A stretch of DNA of 64,000 nucleotides from Membranipora membranacea (Eukaryota; Bryozoa; Gymnolaemata; Cheilostomatida; Membraniporidae): positions 19,218,948-19,282,947 of the forward strand of contig OU612071.1 in assembly GCA_914767715.1 (NCBI GenBank). Reading direction: 5' to 3'. Below the pieces are notes generated by a model. It made no database searches. It was not told where the DNA came from and saw only the letters and a program-made list of their open reading frames with translations. The translations under genes were made by a program, and so were the position numbers. This document shows positions 11,134 through 22,004 of the stretch, one piece after another (position 1 is the first letter of the stretch; each line of letters begins with the position of its first letter).

Positions 11134-14100
11134 TCAGCCTCTTTTGATCTGATAAATTCCGAGCCATCGTATATCCAGTATTTGTTGGACTTCCTCGATC
11201 ACCTCTGTGACTTTTCTCTTTAGCTCCGCGTCATCACTTAGTAACATTTCCTTATATGGATCGATGACTGATGACTTGCGCTTTATATTCTTGTTGAATG
11301 GATGCTCAAGCACACAGCAGTGCCTATGTAAACTACCGTTATGGAATGAATATCCCATAAATTGCATCAACGAGCTTAGCTCAGTTTGTGTATTAGATAT
11401 AAAGTCCTTGTAAATGATGATATAAATCGGTCTCTTGTATTGTTGAAGCCAGAATAATGCATGCTTTCGCCATCTTTCTAAGTATCTTGGATACCATTTA
11501 GCCCACGTCGTGCCTGAAAAATAGAATACTTTTTTGTTAATGGGAACTGCTCTTTAAAGTGAGTGGGTCAGATAAATGCATATCACTTGGTATAAATATA
11601 ATATGCATTTCATTTAACACCGATCAATGCAAGAAGCGAATAAGACTGTGTGTTTGAAAACAGCAACAAAAAGAAATAATAAGAAGGCAGGTGTTGATGT
11701 GTTTAGGCATCTTTATAAACAAACAAGTAGTGCTAGGTTCTGTCAGGTAATGTGATCAAACACTAACAATAGGTTTCAGCCACCCAAGTGGTGGCGGTTG
11801 ATTCAATCTCAGTAAGCTTGTTAGATCCCAGTGTTAACTTATCCTGTGATTTTTTACTAAATGAGAAGCTATGGTATAAGTGTTTCAGAGTTGCGCTCTC
11901 TTTGTAATAGAAAAGACAACTAAGACATGTGTAAGTTGTGATACTTTATTGATTATTTTTACCTGCAGAACAGTTCAGGAACAGCATGAAGTTAATCTTT
12001 ACTATCATTTAATTAAGAGATTAATCTATTGAAGTTCACACTTTGTGTCATATAATACAAACCTCTAAAATACTAAGGTGCGAGTGAGCACTAAAAATTA
12101 AGGTTTCATTGACTACATAATTAACTCTTTCCAACTCGTATATTATAAAATTTTTCACCAAATTTTTACTGGAGGTTACAAATTAGCAACCACATTTCAC
12201 TAGGTGCTACAAGTTTGTAACCACAATTCTTATTGGCCCTTATACTTTTGGTCTTACCGTTGGTTAATGTCTGGTTTTTATCAAAGAACAGATCAAGGTT
12301 GATCCCATCGGTCTTTGCTCTTGCATCCTTAGCAGCGTGATAGTTGAGCCCCTTTTTCTTCATATGCAGTACAATCTGCACCCTAAAGCGAAACGAAACA
12401 AAGTCTTATTTTATGAAGGGATCACACTATGCACTATGCAATCAGTATTTGAGCGCCTCAAAACAAGCACCTGACACGTCACAAGTCGGCTTATCAAGAT
12501 ACAGGAGCCGTCAAATTATGTCTCCAACTCTATGTACTGTCAGCTGTAGTACGTAACTGGATATTAAACATTCAAAGAGGGGAAAGACATTCCAGAAAGC
12601 AAACATGAATAGCCACGTGCCCCGGCCCGGGGGCCATTGGATGGGGGCCGACGGACGGTTGGCAACAGCCTGGGGAGCTCAGACTAGCCACATGCCTGTT
12701 CAGGGCCAGATATTTTCCCCTGATCCATTTAATAAATATTATATCAGTGGTTCAGTGTCTCCATCATGTCAGAGGAGATTTGTCAATTATCCAGCTCCTC
12801 TCCTGCCTTCTCATTCAGCGCACCAATTACATGATCTGGAGGGTATCTGATTGAACATTGAGAGGGGCCTACATGTGAACATGCGGTTGTAATTAGAAGG
12901 GAGTGCCACTGGAGAACCGAATTATTCTGATAGGACGGCCATTTTCATTAAAAAGAACAGCAAAAGACTTTCATAATCCTTCGGAAAAATAACTTGCAAA
13001 AAGTTATTTTCTTTTCTCACCTTTTAAACTCTGACACCGCGCTATCGAAGGGATGCCTCAAAATAAGAGCAGCGCGATCGACAGATAGAACGTAACTCTT
13101 CGGTTTAGATGACGGCTCCATGAAGTATGGCTCATGGGTCTTTATAAACGGGCAGTAAGTGAAGAACCTACCAGGTGACTCAGCTTTCTTGATCCAGCGC
13201 TTTGAACATCCATGATATACCTCACACGCTCCCAATAATTGTTCTTGACTTTTTTCATACCCTTCAAGATAAAAGTCACACCACAATTATGAAATAGCTT
13301 TACTGTTGCTGTTTTGTAAATGGAATGCTACTGTTTCTCATGGCATTCCCTAACAACGTATAAAAAAATTGTGGTATTAAACGTTAGCGTAATTCTAATA
13401 GACATCACAGATTACTTTGGAGTTGCCCAGTCTCATCCAAAGTGAGGGCAACTCCTATGTGATAAATACAGAGTTTTAGCACTGGGGTTAAAACTAACAT
13501 TGCTCAGCAAAAGTATGCAGTCATCAGAACGCACAGACAACAATCATATATCATACTGAGAAATCATGTTATATCAATTTAATAATGTTATAAGTACAAC
13601 GGTTTAACATGTCCTATCATATTATGTATGGATATGTATTTTCTGTAAAACAAAATACAAAAACAGTAATACAAAATTAGCTCTCCCCTAGGGCTCAGAC
13701 AATCACAGATAATTACTCACCATATGCAGCTCCGAGCCAGAGCATCCAATTATTACCACTCCCTGGACTGCCAGACACAAACTGTACCGGGTACAACGTC
13801 CCCGGAGATTCTAAAAGTAGAAACAAGAGTTTTAGTACACCACTTCAACTCTAGGGGTGTGTATGCATGCAGCTAGTTCTAGAGGCAGCAGGGAGGCACT
13901 GCCTGCTCAAGAAAACTAAATAGTCTACCCTAAAAACACAATGAATGAGTAATCCATTAAAGAATTGACTCCTATTGAATTTCCATTTGCTATTCGGAGG
14001 TAGACCTTAAAGCATTTTTGCCTCCCCTAACATACCTTCTCAATTCTATGGCCCCAAACAAATAGGATTTGTGACGTGATACAACTCACCAGGTTTACGA

Positions 14101-14603
14101 CGCTGTATGACCTCACACATAGCCTCCGAGGTATTAAACTTTTCACATATCTTCTGTGAGGATGATCTGTAGCTGAAGAATAGAATGACAATTGCAAATG
14201 TCTTTCGAAGCAATTGGTTAGTTAATCATACATCCTTTTTTTCAGAATTAGGAATGAACAGCTTTTTGGGAGCCTTTCAATTAAAAACATCCAAAAGCGC
14301 TATCCGATCACTTACTCAGTGAGTGATCTAAAACTGAAGTTTTGTGGTTTAATTTTAACGAATTATATATATTGGACAAGCTAACCTGGTCAGTGCTCTC
14401 TTTGGTCCTCTCCATGTTGATAGTGTTTGGTCTGACTGTAGAGCAGCTACCTCGGTCTTGGTAACGGCCGCAGGTATCTTCAGTTGTGTAAGATCAGGTT
14501 TTTCTTTATTGTATACAGCTAAGACAAGAAGCAATGCAGTGACAGCAGCCGAGGTGACTAAAAGGTATCTTCTGAAGTGTAAGATAATGCCCAACCTTTC
14601 CAT
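11134..14603 (-). CDS. WSCD-like sulfotransferase, type II membrane protein (complete, 6 coding exons, 378 aa)
   Basis: Coding exons, in transcript order: 14603-14386, 14172-14090, 13810-13721, 13261-13021, 12382-12258, 11513-11134. All have GT-AG borders and matching phases (1137 nt in total). A cytosolic N-terminus is followed by a membrane anchor (about residues 13-31) and a lumenal catalytic domain. The 5'-PSB motif FVSGSPGSGNNW is at 111-122, and the 3'-PB motif RHPFDSAVSEF at 199-209. Between them, KTHEP matches the WSCD family, as does the C-terminal HALFWLQQY / YKDFISNTQ region. Family members transfer sulfate from PAPS in the Golgi; the acceptor is unknown. Vertebrate WSCD1/2 carry two N-terminal WSC domains, but here only about 80 residues precede the catalytic domain and no WSC domain is present. 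A poly(A) signal candidate (AATAAA) is at 10803-10812. Its last exon was copied three times in this window. Confidence 0.9.
13871..14056 (+). mobile_element. MITE-like element, family 'TAGGGGAGGC', copy A (eroded)
   Basis: Begins AGCTAGTTCTAGAGGCAGC and ends near CCTCCCCTAACATACC followed by TATGGCCCC. It nearly fills the intron between sulfotransferase exons 2 and 3. The internal part shares AATAGTCTACCCTAAA and TTTCCATTTGCTAT with the other copies. Confidence 0.7.
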
Positions 14604-15240
14604 CTCTTATCCTTCAGTGTACTGAGAAACAAAACAATAGATAACAAATGTTTTATAGTATAGTAGATGCAACTAAGCTCAAACAGCTCAATGCTATTGG
14701 ACTATTGGATTTGTATACAAGATGATTCTGCTCTTATTAATGATTTTAGCCAAGTATTTATTTAGATAACGATGTTGTTTTATTCTTTCTCCTCATTTCG
14801 GTCACCATTTGTAAGTTTCTCTCTCTCACAGCTTGAATTATTGAGATAATATATGGCTAGCTTTAGATTAATCGACCCTAGCCTTTTTCCTTTTGAACAA
14901 GGCTAACTCGACCCCACTTCACAAAATTGGTATTAGCTACTAAACAAAAGAACTGAACTCTGGGTAATATTTACTCCTCTAAAGTGTAAGTATTATATAG
15001 AGCTTACCTTTCTATGATTCCGATAGCGGAGCAAGATTATACTCACATAGAAGTGTCTGTCAGATATAAAATATTAGCCTCTCAATAATATGTGTGTCTA
15101 TGCATCCTACAGGTATTTGTTAGAATCAAGTGAGACACCAAGCACAGCACAACGCGTAGAGCATAACGCAAAGCACAACGCACAACAGAACTTTTCTGTG
15201 TGGAAATGAGCTACACACAGTGCTACGGACGCAATAATTA
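14604..15240. other. 5' flank of the sulfotransferase gene; nothing recognised
   Basis: This is the region upstream of the start codon on the minus strand. No TATA box at a credible spacing or upstream coding exon was identified. A short run of CACAACGC-like units is present at about 15135-15190. Confidence 0.4.
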
Positions 15241-15241
15241 A

Positions 15242-16096
15242 CCCATATTACAATTCTTTCTTTTCATGGCAGATTTAAATAATAAAACTAGATTTTAAGT
15301 CAATAAAAGCACACAGCATTCCAATAGGATTAACAGCATTATGGCTTGTCAAGTAAATGATTATTATCTTTTGTTACTATGCTAAAGTTTCAACGCCTAT
15401 ACGACCAGTACAGAGCACAAAGCTAAAGCGATCTGATATTTTACTAGATTTAGAGTTTGAAAGAATCACATAGCATGCAAAATAGGATTAAAAAGATAAG
15501 CTGCCTGGTATCAAGAAAATATTATACCTTATTCTTTTGTTACAAAGTTTCAAATCAATACAAATTTTCAATGTTTACAAAAATTTCAATTGGAGGGTTT
15601 AAATATCCCTTTTAATTCTTGAGTTATAGCAATAATTTTAATGAGGTGGCTGTAACATGTGGTATTGGCCCATATTACAATTCTTTCTTTTCATGGCAGA
15701 TTTAAATAATAAAACTAGATTTTAAGTCAATAAAAGCACACAGCATTCCAATAGGATTAACAGCATTATGGCTTGTCAAGTAAATGATTATTATCTTTTG
15801 TTACTATGCTAAAGTTTCAACGCCTATACGACCAGTACAGAGCACAAAGCTAAAGCGATCTGATATTTTACTAGATTTAGAGTTTGAAAGAATCACATAG
15901 CATGCAAAATAGGATTAAAAAGATAAGCTGCCTGGTATCAAGAAAATATTATACCTTATTCTTTTGTTACAAAGTTTCAAATCAATACAAATTTTCAATG
16001 TTTACAAAAATTTCAATTGGAGGGTTTAAATATCCCTTTTAATTCTTGAGTTATAGCAATAATTTTAATGAGGTGGCTGTAACATGTGGTATTGGC
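15242..16096. repeat. 427-bp direct tandem duplication
   Basis: Two adjacent copies (about 15242-15668 and 15669-16095), offset by 427 bp, look identical by eye over nearly the whole length. Both run from CCATATTACAATTCTTTC to GGTGGCTGTAACATGTGGT. There is no coding frame. The near identity means a very recent event or an assembly artefact. Confidence 0.9.
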
Positions 16097-16600
16097 TCAA
16101 TTCGGAACAGCTTGTCTTGTGACAAACATAAACGATACCACAAGTTATTCATACCCTGAACACTCACTCATACCGTAATCGCTTTGCCGGGGGGGGGGGG
16201 GGGCAAAAGTCTGGGGGCTCGGACTAACTGTAATCATACCATATGCTTATTGTTTTCATACAATCATTCCGGTATTGGTGTAGATCAAACTGTAGTTAAG
16301 ATAAATAAATGCTAATAAAAAATATGCTCATAGTGCAAAGATAGATAAATACCGGCCATCCAAGTGTAGAGCCACAAATAGACAAAACACGTTTTATTAA
16401 TCTTATATGCGATTTTTCATCTAATGCTGCTCAGATCTCTTGTTTGCCTCATTTTACACTATGATGTGCCGTAAATTCGATGCTATCGACCTTTTACTGG
16501 ATGGATATGCTACATACAATTCAATTAAAATCCACAAAAATGTAATTGCATTTGGTAATTTGACCTCTAGCCAAATTGACAAAACTATAAGTACTTGGTA

Positions 16601-16745
16601 GGCCCGTAGTTCTAGGAGAGAATGAGAGGAAGCGCCGCCTACCCTTGGAAGCGAAGTAAAGCGGCTTTATAATCACTATGATTGAACAATTTGTCTCTGA
16701 GTCAACAGCTCCTTTGGGATTTCCATTTGCTACTTATTCACCCGT
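16601..16745 (+). mobile_element. MITE-like element, copy B (left part)
   Basis: Begins GGCCCGTAGTTCTAGGAG, the best preserved left terminus of this family, and keeps the internal TTTCCATTTGCTA landmark. The right terminus with GCCTCCCCTACC is missing. Confidence 0.65.
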
Positions 16746-16996
16746 TGTGCACTTAGTGTAAGTTCTATTTACAAGTTCAGGGGAAAGCAAATCCTGCATT
16801 GTTTTACAGTTTATAAATTTAACTTTTTTAATTGGTAAACCAACCCTGCTTTCAGACACTTGTGATGTTTACAGAAAGTATAAACCCTCCTAAGAAACAG
16901 TATGGTGAGTTTTAAGTCATGACCCAGAAGCTGACGAGCTTTTCACTGTCAGCGCTTTTACAGTCGCTGGTCACGGTGAGAGATGTTGGCTGCACT

Positions 16997-17236
16997 GGGC
17001 CTGTAGTTTTAGGGGAGGCATGGAGGCACTGCCTCCCCTATAAAGCTGAATACGTTGGTCTAAAACACTGTAATTGGATAATCCAAGTCAGTATCAGCTC
17101 CTCTGGAATTTCCTATGCCTGTCATATGCCTTAAATTGCTCGGGGAGGAGCTTACTGGTGATGGGGAGGAGCTTACTGGTGATGCCTCTGACTCAGACTT
17201 TTGCTTCCCCTACCATGTTCTCTATACTACGGCCCT
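16997..17236 (+). mobile_element. MITE-like element, copy C (full length, about 240 bp)
   Basis: Left end GGGCCTGTAGTTTTAGGGGA, right end TTGCTTCCCCTACC then ACTACGGCCCT. The ends are imperfect inverted repeats of each other (GTAGT...GGGGAGGC versus CCTCCCC...ACTAC). An internal short hairpin, GGAGGCACTGCCTCC, lies just inside the left end. It is non-coding. Other copies are at 13871, 16601, 57967 and 60610. Confidence 0.8.
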
Positions 17237-17869
17237 GCACGTTTGATCTCACACAGTAATAATTATCAGATCATTGATTGGTCAAGTTGCCTCAAGAACT
17301 TCAATGGCTTTAAGAGACACGATAGCTGATTATTGATATGAAATGAAGACTTTGAATGGAAATGGATTTTTCTGGTTGAGTTGAGACACTTTTGTATTGT
17401 CTAGTTCTATGTAACAAATTAAGCTAAATCGAGACTACTGCTTCTACTTTTAGAGGAGTTATCTTCCTTTAAGGTATGTGAGGATAACTTCAATGACTGT
17501 GTGTTTATTTTCTTTGACCTTGTTTGAACACACATTATGAGCTGATTCACACAGAGCGTGAGTAGATACCAGTCAGTGGTTTATCACTTATGGCAAAGAA
17601 GATGTAAAAAAGTTTTTTACAAGCAACCAAAAAAAAGTGAAAATATTGAAATACAATGCTCATGCTCTGTTGGGAGCTAGTAAAATTAGCTAAACTCACT
17701 ACGTTTGGATATGATATTGCATGCACCAGCCGGTTTCAGCAGAGGTAGACGGATGAAATGATGGATAACCATTGAGTTGGTGAGTGTACACTATACAATG
17801 AGTGCTCAACTTTCTACGTGACACACCTTTTACTAGTCTCCCATCTTTTTAGCTTTGAACCTTGCTGTT

Positions 17870-18070
17870 AAGTAAAAAACAGAAGATTGGGCTGCCCCTA
17901 AAGAGGGACGCAAGGTGCTCTAAATCTTAATACTGGGAATGTGATACATCCTAGAAAACTAGAATACATCCTAGAGGTGAGGCCATAGAAGACCTGAACG
18001 TGGGTGTGCAGCGAGCTGCCAAAAAACTGAGCTGGCACTAATCGGCCATTGGCAGTGACACTTTGATCTT
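17870..18070. repeat. Interspersed repeat, inverted relative to 27900-28130
   Basis: Shared landmarks include GATTGGGCTGCCCCTAAAGA, GCATCC/GATGC near CTAGAGGTGAGGCCATAGAA, and GGCAGTGACACTTTGATCTT. The paired copy 10 kb away is in the opposite orientation. There is no coding frame. Confidence 0.7.
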
Positions 18071-18099
18071 AGCCAATAGGCTGAGAAGCGTTTGACCTT

Positions 18100-19110
18100 G
18101 TGTTTTGCAGTTTGAAATCATCACCTCAGATGGGTGTTTTTATAGTATATTTTACACAGATCCTGCTAATGCTGTCTTTTATGGATTTTACCTACAATCT
18201 TTTGGACAACCTGCTGATGAATCTGCAGGAGAAGCACATGTATGACAAAGCAATTAGTGACAGTCATCATCTTGGAATGAGCACCATCCCCGATATTGTC
18301 GATCTAAAACGTGTACCAAACATCAATCATCCTAGAAGCAGCAAAATAAATAGACTCCTCGGCCCTCAGTTTTTTATGCAAACTGCAGGTCACTATCAGA
18401 AGTTAAGTTTTATGATCTATAGCTCCGTCTCAGCCAGTACAAATCAGACATCATCTGTCTTGCCGAGACGTGGTTTAACAGCATGAAAGAACGGAAGACA
18501 TCGATGCCTGACTACAAATTATACTCTGCAAGACGCAACAAACACACAGGAGGGGGGGTGGGGGGGGGGGGGTGCGTCTATTTTTGGTGAATGCTAAGAT
18601 GATAGTAACTGTTAGGAAGAGTAGCAGTACATCCACTTGGTCTGCAATTTGGCTCTTGGTAAAAAATCCAGAAATGATGACTATGGTAGTTGGCTGTGTA
18701 TATCATCCACCATCTGACAATGACACCGAAAATCTGATGATGATTGAAGACACACTAAACAAACTCTCAATAGACCATCCAAATGCCAAAATTCTGCTTT
18801 GTGGTGATTTCAACCAATTGCCTTTGGACGGCCTATCTGCCCAGTTCAGTCTGTCAAAAATGGTCCTCTTTTTCGACATGTGGGAACTCACCTCTCAATC
18901 AAATTCTGACGGGTATAGACAACTACACACCAGCCGAAGACTTACCACCCCTAGTTGGTGATGAGCAATACCATTGTTGTATCTACCTTCCTGGTCAGAA
19001 TCTGCCCAAAAATCAATATAAAGAAGTGCATGTACGCCAGTGTAGTAAGGAAAGTAGAAATAAACTGTTAGTGCACATTGCGATGATAGACTGTGCCGTG
19101 GTTGAGTGAG
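18100..19110 (+). pseudogene. Decayed CR1/L2-like LINE: APE endonuclease domain and linker
   Basis: Endonuclease motifs are recognisable in several frames. LSQYKSDIICLAETWFNS lies at about 18430-18485, with the conserved Glu in AETW. VVGCVYHPPSDND is at about 18690, and KILLCGDFNQLPL at about 18789-18826 carries the GDFN catalytic motif. The linker piece ESRNKLLVHIAMIDCAVVE (about 19050-19108) resembles the ARSNIRLDIAKIDWSYL segment of the LINE at 36.35 kb. The frame is broken at least once at a G-tract (18550-18573) and again after 18890. No reverse transcriptase follows. It is a dead fragment. Confidence 0.8.
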
Positions 19111-19174
19111 CTTCAAGCCTTGATACAACGGTTGGCGAGTATACCACTCTGTATTATAGAGACAGAAATCAACA

Positions 19175-19325
19175 TGCCAGATTGTGAACGATTGATAAAT
19201 ACACTAAAAACGACTGGATTTCAGCTAATTATACTGCTACATGAAATATAGTGTAGAAACATTGCAGGCAAAAAATCATGAATAGTTGGATTTTCCTCTT
19301 AGGCATTTATTTCAAAATTTAATTG
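19175..19325. repeat. Short interspersed repeat shared with 33395-33530
   Basis: Both sites share GTGAACGATTG, GACTGGATTTCAG and GGTTGGATTTTCCTCT in the same order and orientation. It sits directly after the LINE endonuclease relic here. Nature unknown; possibly a LINE 3' region or a satellite of it. Confidence 0.55.
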
Positions 19326-19339
19326 CCTTTCCTATTTTG

Positions 19340-21050
19340 TAATATTTATCATTATTATTATTATTATTTGATCAAAGATAGCAGCCCTAAAGAGCTGGGA
19401 GCACATTGTGATACTTTCGGGCGATAGAAGAAGCATGGAGAAGACATACCTAACAGACTCTCAAACCAAAACGAACGAAAAGAATTTCAGCTTTCACACA
19501 TTTTACATTATAGACATCAAGACTCTCATATTCGGAACATCGCTAGTAAAATAAAACAGTGTGAGAGTAGTCAGCGCAGTGATGATATCTGGGTACCCGG
19601 TGCGTAGGGAGTACCCCCGACCCCAGGCCTATCTGGGTACCAGGGCATAAAAAAAAGTACCCCCGACCCCTCGGCCTATCTTGGTCCCACCAATTGGTTA
19701 GCAGGGTTGAAGACCCTTCATATTAAAAAAAATCTGGGAATTTAATAACCTTTAGGATAACTCTCTCATTCAAGCGTCAATCCAATGTAGTTCATTCAGA
19801 ATGTTGGTGACCTTGAAGATCACAACAGAAAAGCATAATGGTGGCATAATTATCAAACTAGGAGAAGAAGAATAATAAAGATGTGGCATAAAAGTTCGGA
19901 CTTAGTCAGTCTCATCTGTAAGCAAAAATACATCCAAACATACCATTAAAAAGCGCAGAAAAAAAGAATTCACTAGTAGAGATTCAACGTTCCTGACGAT
20001 TTATATGACACAAACTGTCAAAAAACACCTACAGAGAAGAGTGTAGGGCCCTGCTTTATTGTGTTTTAATTTTTTGTTTTGAAGGTTTGAGAAAAAATAA
20101 CTCTACTGTCAATACACTGTTTCAAGAATATTTATCTATGTCTTTTTGTCTGTGTATCTCTATCATTATATTTATGTTTACGGAAAAATACTTTGGGTTA
20201 GATTAGATGACCTTGGCGGCAATCCAACAACACAAAGAATTGACGCTGTAATAGAGAACTACAGGCTACAATGAGTGAACTACTCTCTTTCCAACTCCAA
20301 AGAGAATATTTAACCAGTTAATGTATGCCACAATCAACAAGCTGCTAGTTAAGAGCAGCCATGCTCTCCACCCAATGCAGAACGAGGCATTGTGGGATTG
20401 ATTTTAACAAGTGCGATTTGAACAATATGTTATTGTCTTTTTTTATTTTTCATATACTGTTACTTTATTCTTATTTTCTACTTTAGATTTGGAATCAGTG
20501 TTCATTTTTGGGTGTAATGTAAATGTCAAGGATCAGCTACTCATTCATAGCATGTCATGTTACCTGATGCATTCTGGGATAGGCCTCAAATGTTTGCCTG
20601 AAACAAAATCTAATTGTCTTTCCCATTTTGTAATATTTATTATTATTTTTATTTGATCGAAGACAGCAGCCAAAATGAGCTGGAAGCACATTGTGATACA
20701 TTCGGACAATAGAAGGATCACGGTGAGCACATTCCTAACAGAATCTCAAAGAAAAACACCTCCGACTAAATCAACTGTCGAGTTTTTGTCAAGTCAAAAC
20801 CAAACAATTTTCGTCATACTTATGTACAAAGTCGATAATGATTAAAGCCAACAATATGTTAGTAAGACTGACCACGCTCCACCACGCACCCCACTCAGTG
20901 CAGATCGAGGTTTAATCTCTATTTGTACTCCTTACATGGTGATGTGTTAATCAGATGAGGCAATATATATTCTTAGCAAGGAATGTTCCCTGATGCATTG
21001 TGGGATCAGTTTTAAATGGTGTCTTCAAAACAATATTTAATGAAATTCAT
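19340..21050 (-). repeat. Interspersed element, copy 4 (inverted)
   Basis: Read on the minus strand this has repeat R (20740-20600), an inner segment with GCATTGTGGGAT-type sequence also seen at 5865-5890, the element body (20060-19560) with about two 44-bp units near 19595-19690, and a second R (19445-19340). This copy best shows that R flanks the element as direct repeats. The outer boundary beyond 20740 is unclear. Confidence 0.7.
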
Positions 21051-21059
21051 AATTACTAT

Positions 21060-22000
21060 TGTTAGTATTTAAGCAGAACGTTTTATAACTTAGGGACCAC
21101 AAGGTGCGAACTTGCATGTGTCTAAGATAATGTGACAGTGTGAGAAGTTGTCTTTTCTACTGCAGAGAGAATACAACTCTCAAACACTTATATCATAATT
21201 TCGCAACGAGTAAAACACCTTAGGATAAGTTGACAACCTAACAATCTCTCTGGGGTTGACTCAACCACCACCACTTTGGCGGCTGAGGCCTATTGTTAGT
21301 GTTTGGTCACATGACCCGACAGAACCTAGCAGTACTTGTTTATTTATAAATATACCTAAGCACATCAACACCTGCCTTCTTATTATTTCCTTTTCGTTGT
21401 CAAGCACATGGTCTCATTTGCTTCTCGCATTGATCGGTGTCAAATAAAGTTCATATTATATTAATATTAAGTGATATCCATTTACCTGACTCACTCGCAA
21501 TGATCATGATATTAAAAAATTATTTTATATTATTATTTATTTAACATAAGTTATATATTTATACCATGATAAATTACATATTTATTCTATTTTTCAGGCA
21601 CAAAGTGTGCTAAGTGGTATCCAAGATACTTAGATAGATGGCGAAACGATGCATTATTCTAGCTTCAACAATACAAGAGACCGATTCATATCATCATTTA
21701 CAAGGACTTTATATCTAATACACAAACTGAGCTAAGCTCATGAATGCAATTTATGGGATATTCATTCCATAACGGTAGTTTACATAGGCACTGCCGTGTG
21801 CTTGAGCATCCATTCAACAAGAATATAAAGCGTAAGTCATCAGTCATCGATCCATATAAGGAAATGTTACTAAGTGATGACGCGGAGCTAAAGAGAAAAG
21901 TCACAGAGGTGGTCGAGGAAGTCCAACAAATACTGGATACACGAAGGCTCGGAATCGAATCGGATCAAAAGAGGCTGATTTCAGGATTGGACAGGGCCTA
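21060..22000 (+). repeat. Inverted segmental duplication of 11130-12080
   Basis: The segment matches the last exon and adjoining intron of the sulfotransferase gene in opposite orientation. Landmarks include CATCAACACCTGCCTTCTTA and the run from the acceptor TTCTATTTTTCAG through the exon. It was copied independently of the 3.5-10.6 kb units, because it keeps the exon start and intron that those copies lack. Confidence 0.85.
21598..21985 (+). pseudogene. Inactivated copy 3 of the sulfotransferase last exon
   Basis: The splice acceptor and exon start are preserved. However, the Trp codon in ALFWLQQ is TAG (at about 21659), and a second nonsense codon, TGA, replaces Leu in SSLMQ (21739-21741). 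The 3' end reads through into another frame (LGIESDQKRL) after a small insertion near 21955. No other exon of the gene is nearby on this strand. Confidence 0.9.
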
Positions 22001-22004
22001 GTTT

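Noticed and set aside
12605-12850. 81-codon frame in a GC-rich patch
   Set aside because: It lies inside intron 4 of the sulfotransferase gene on the opposite strand and has no domain.
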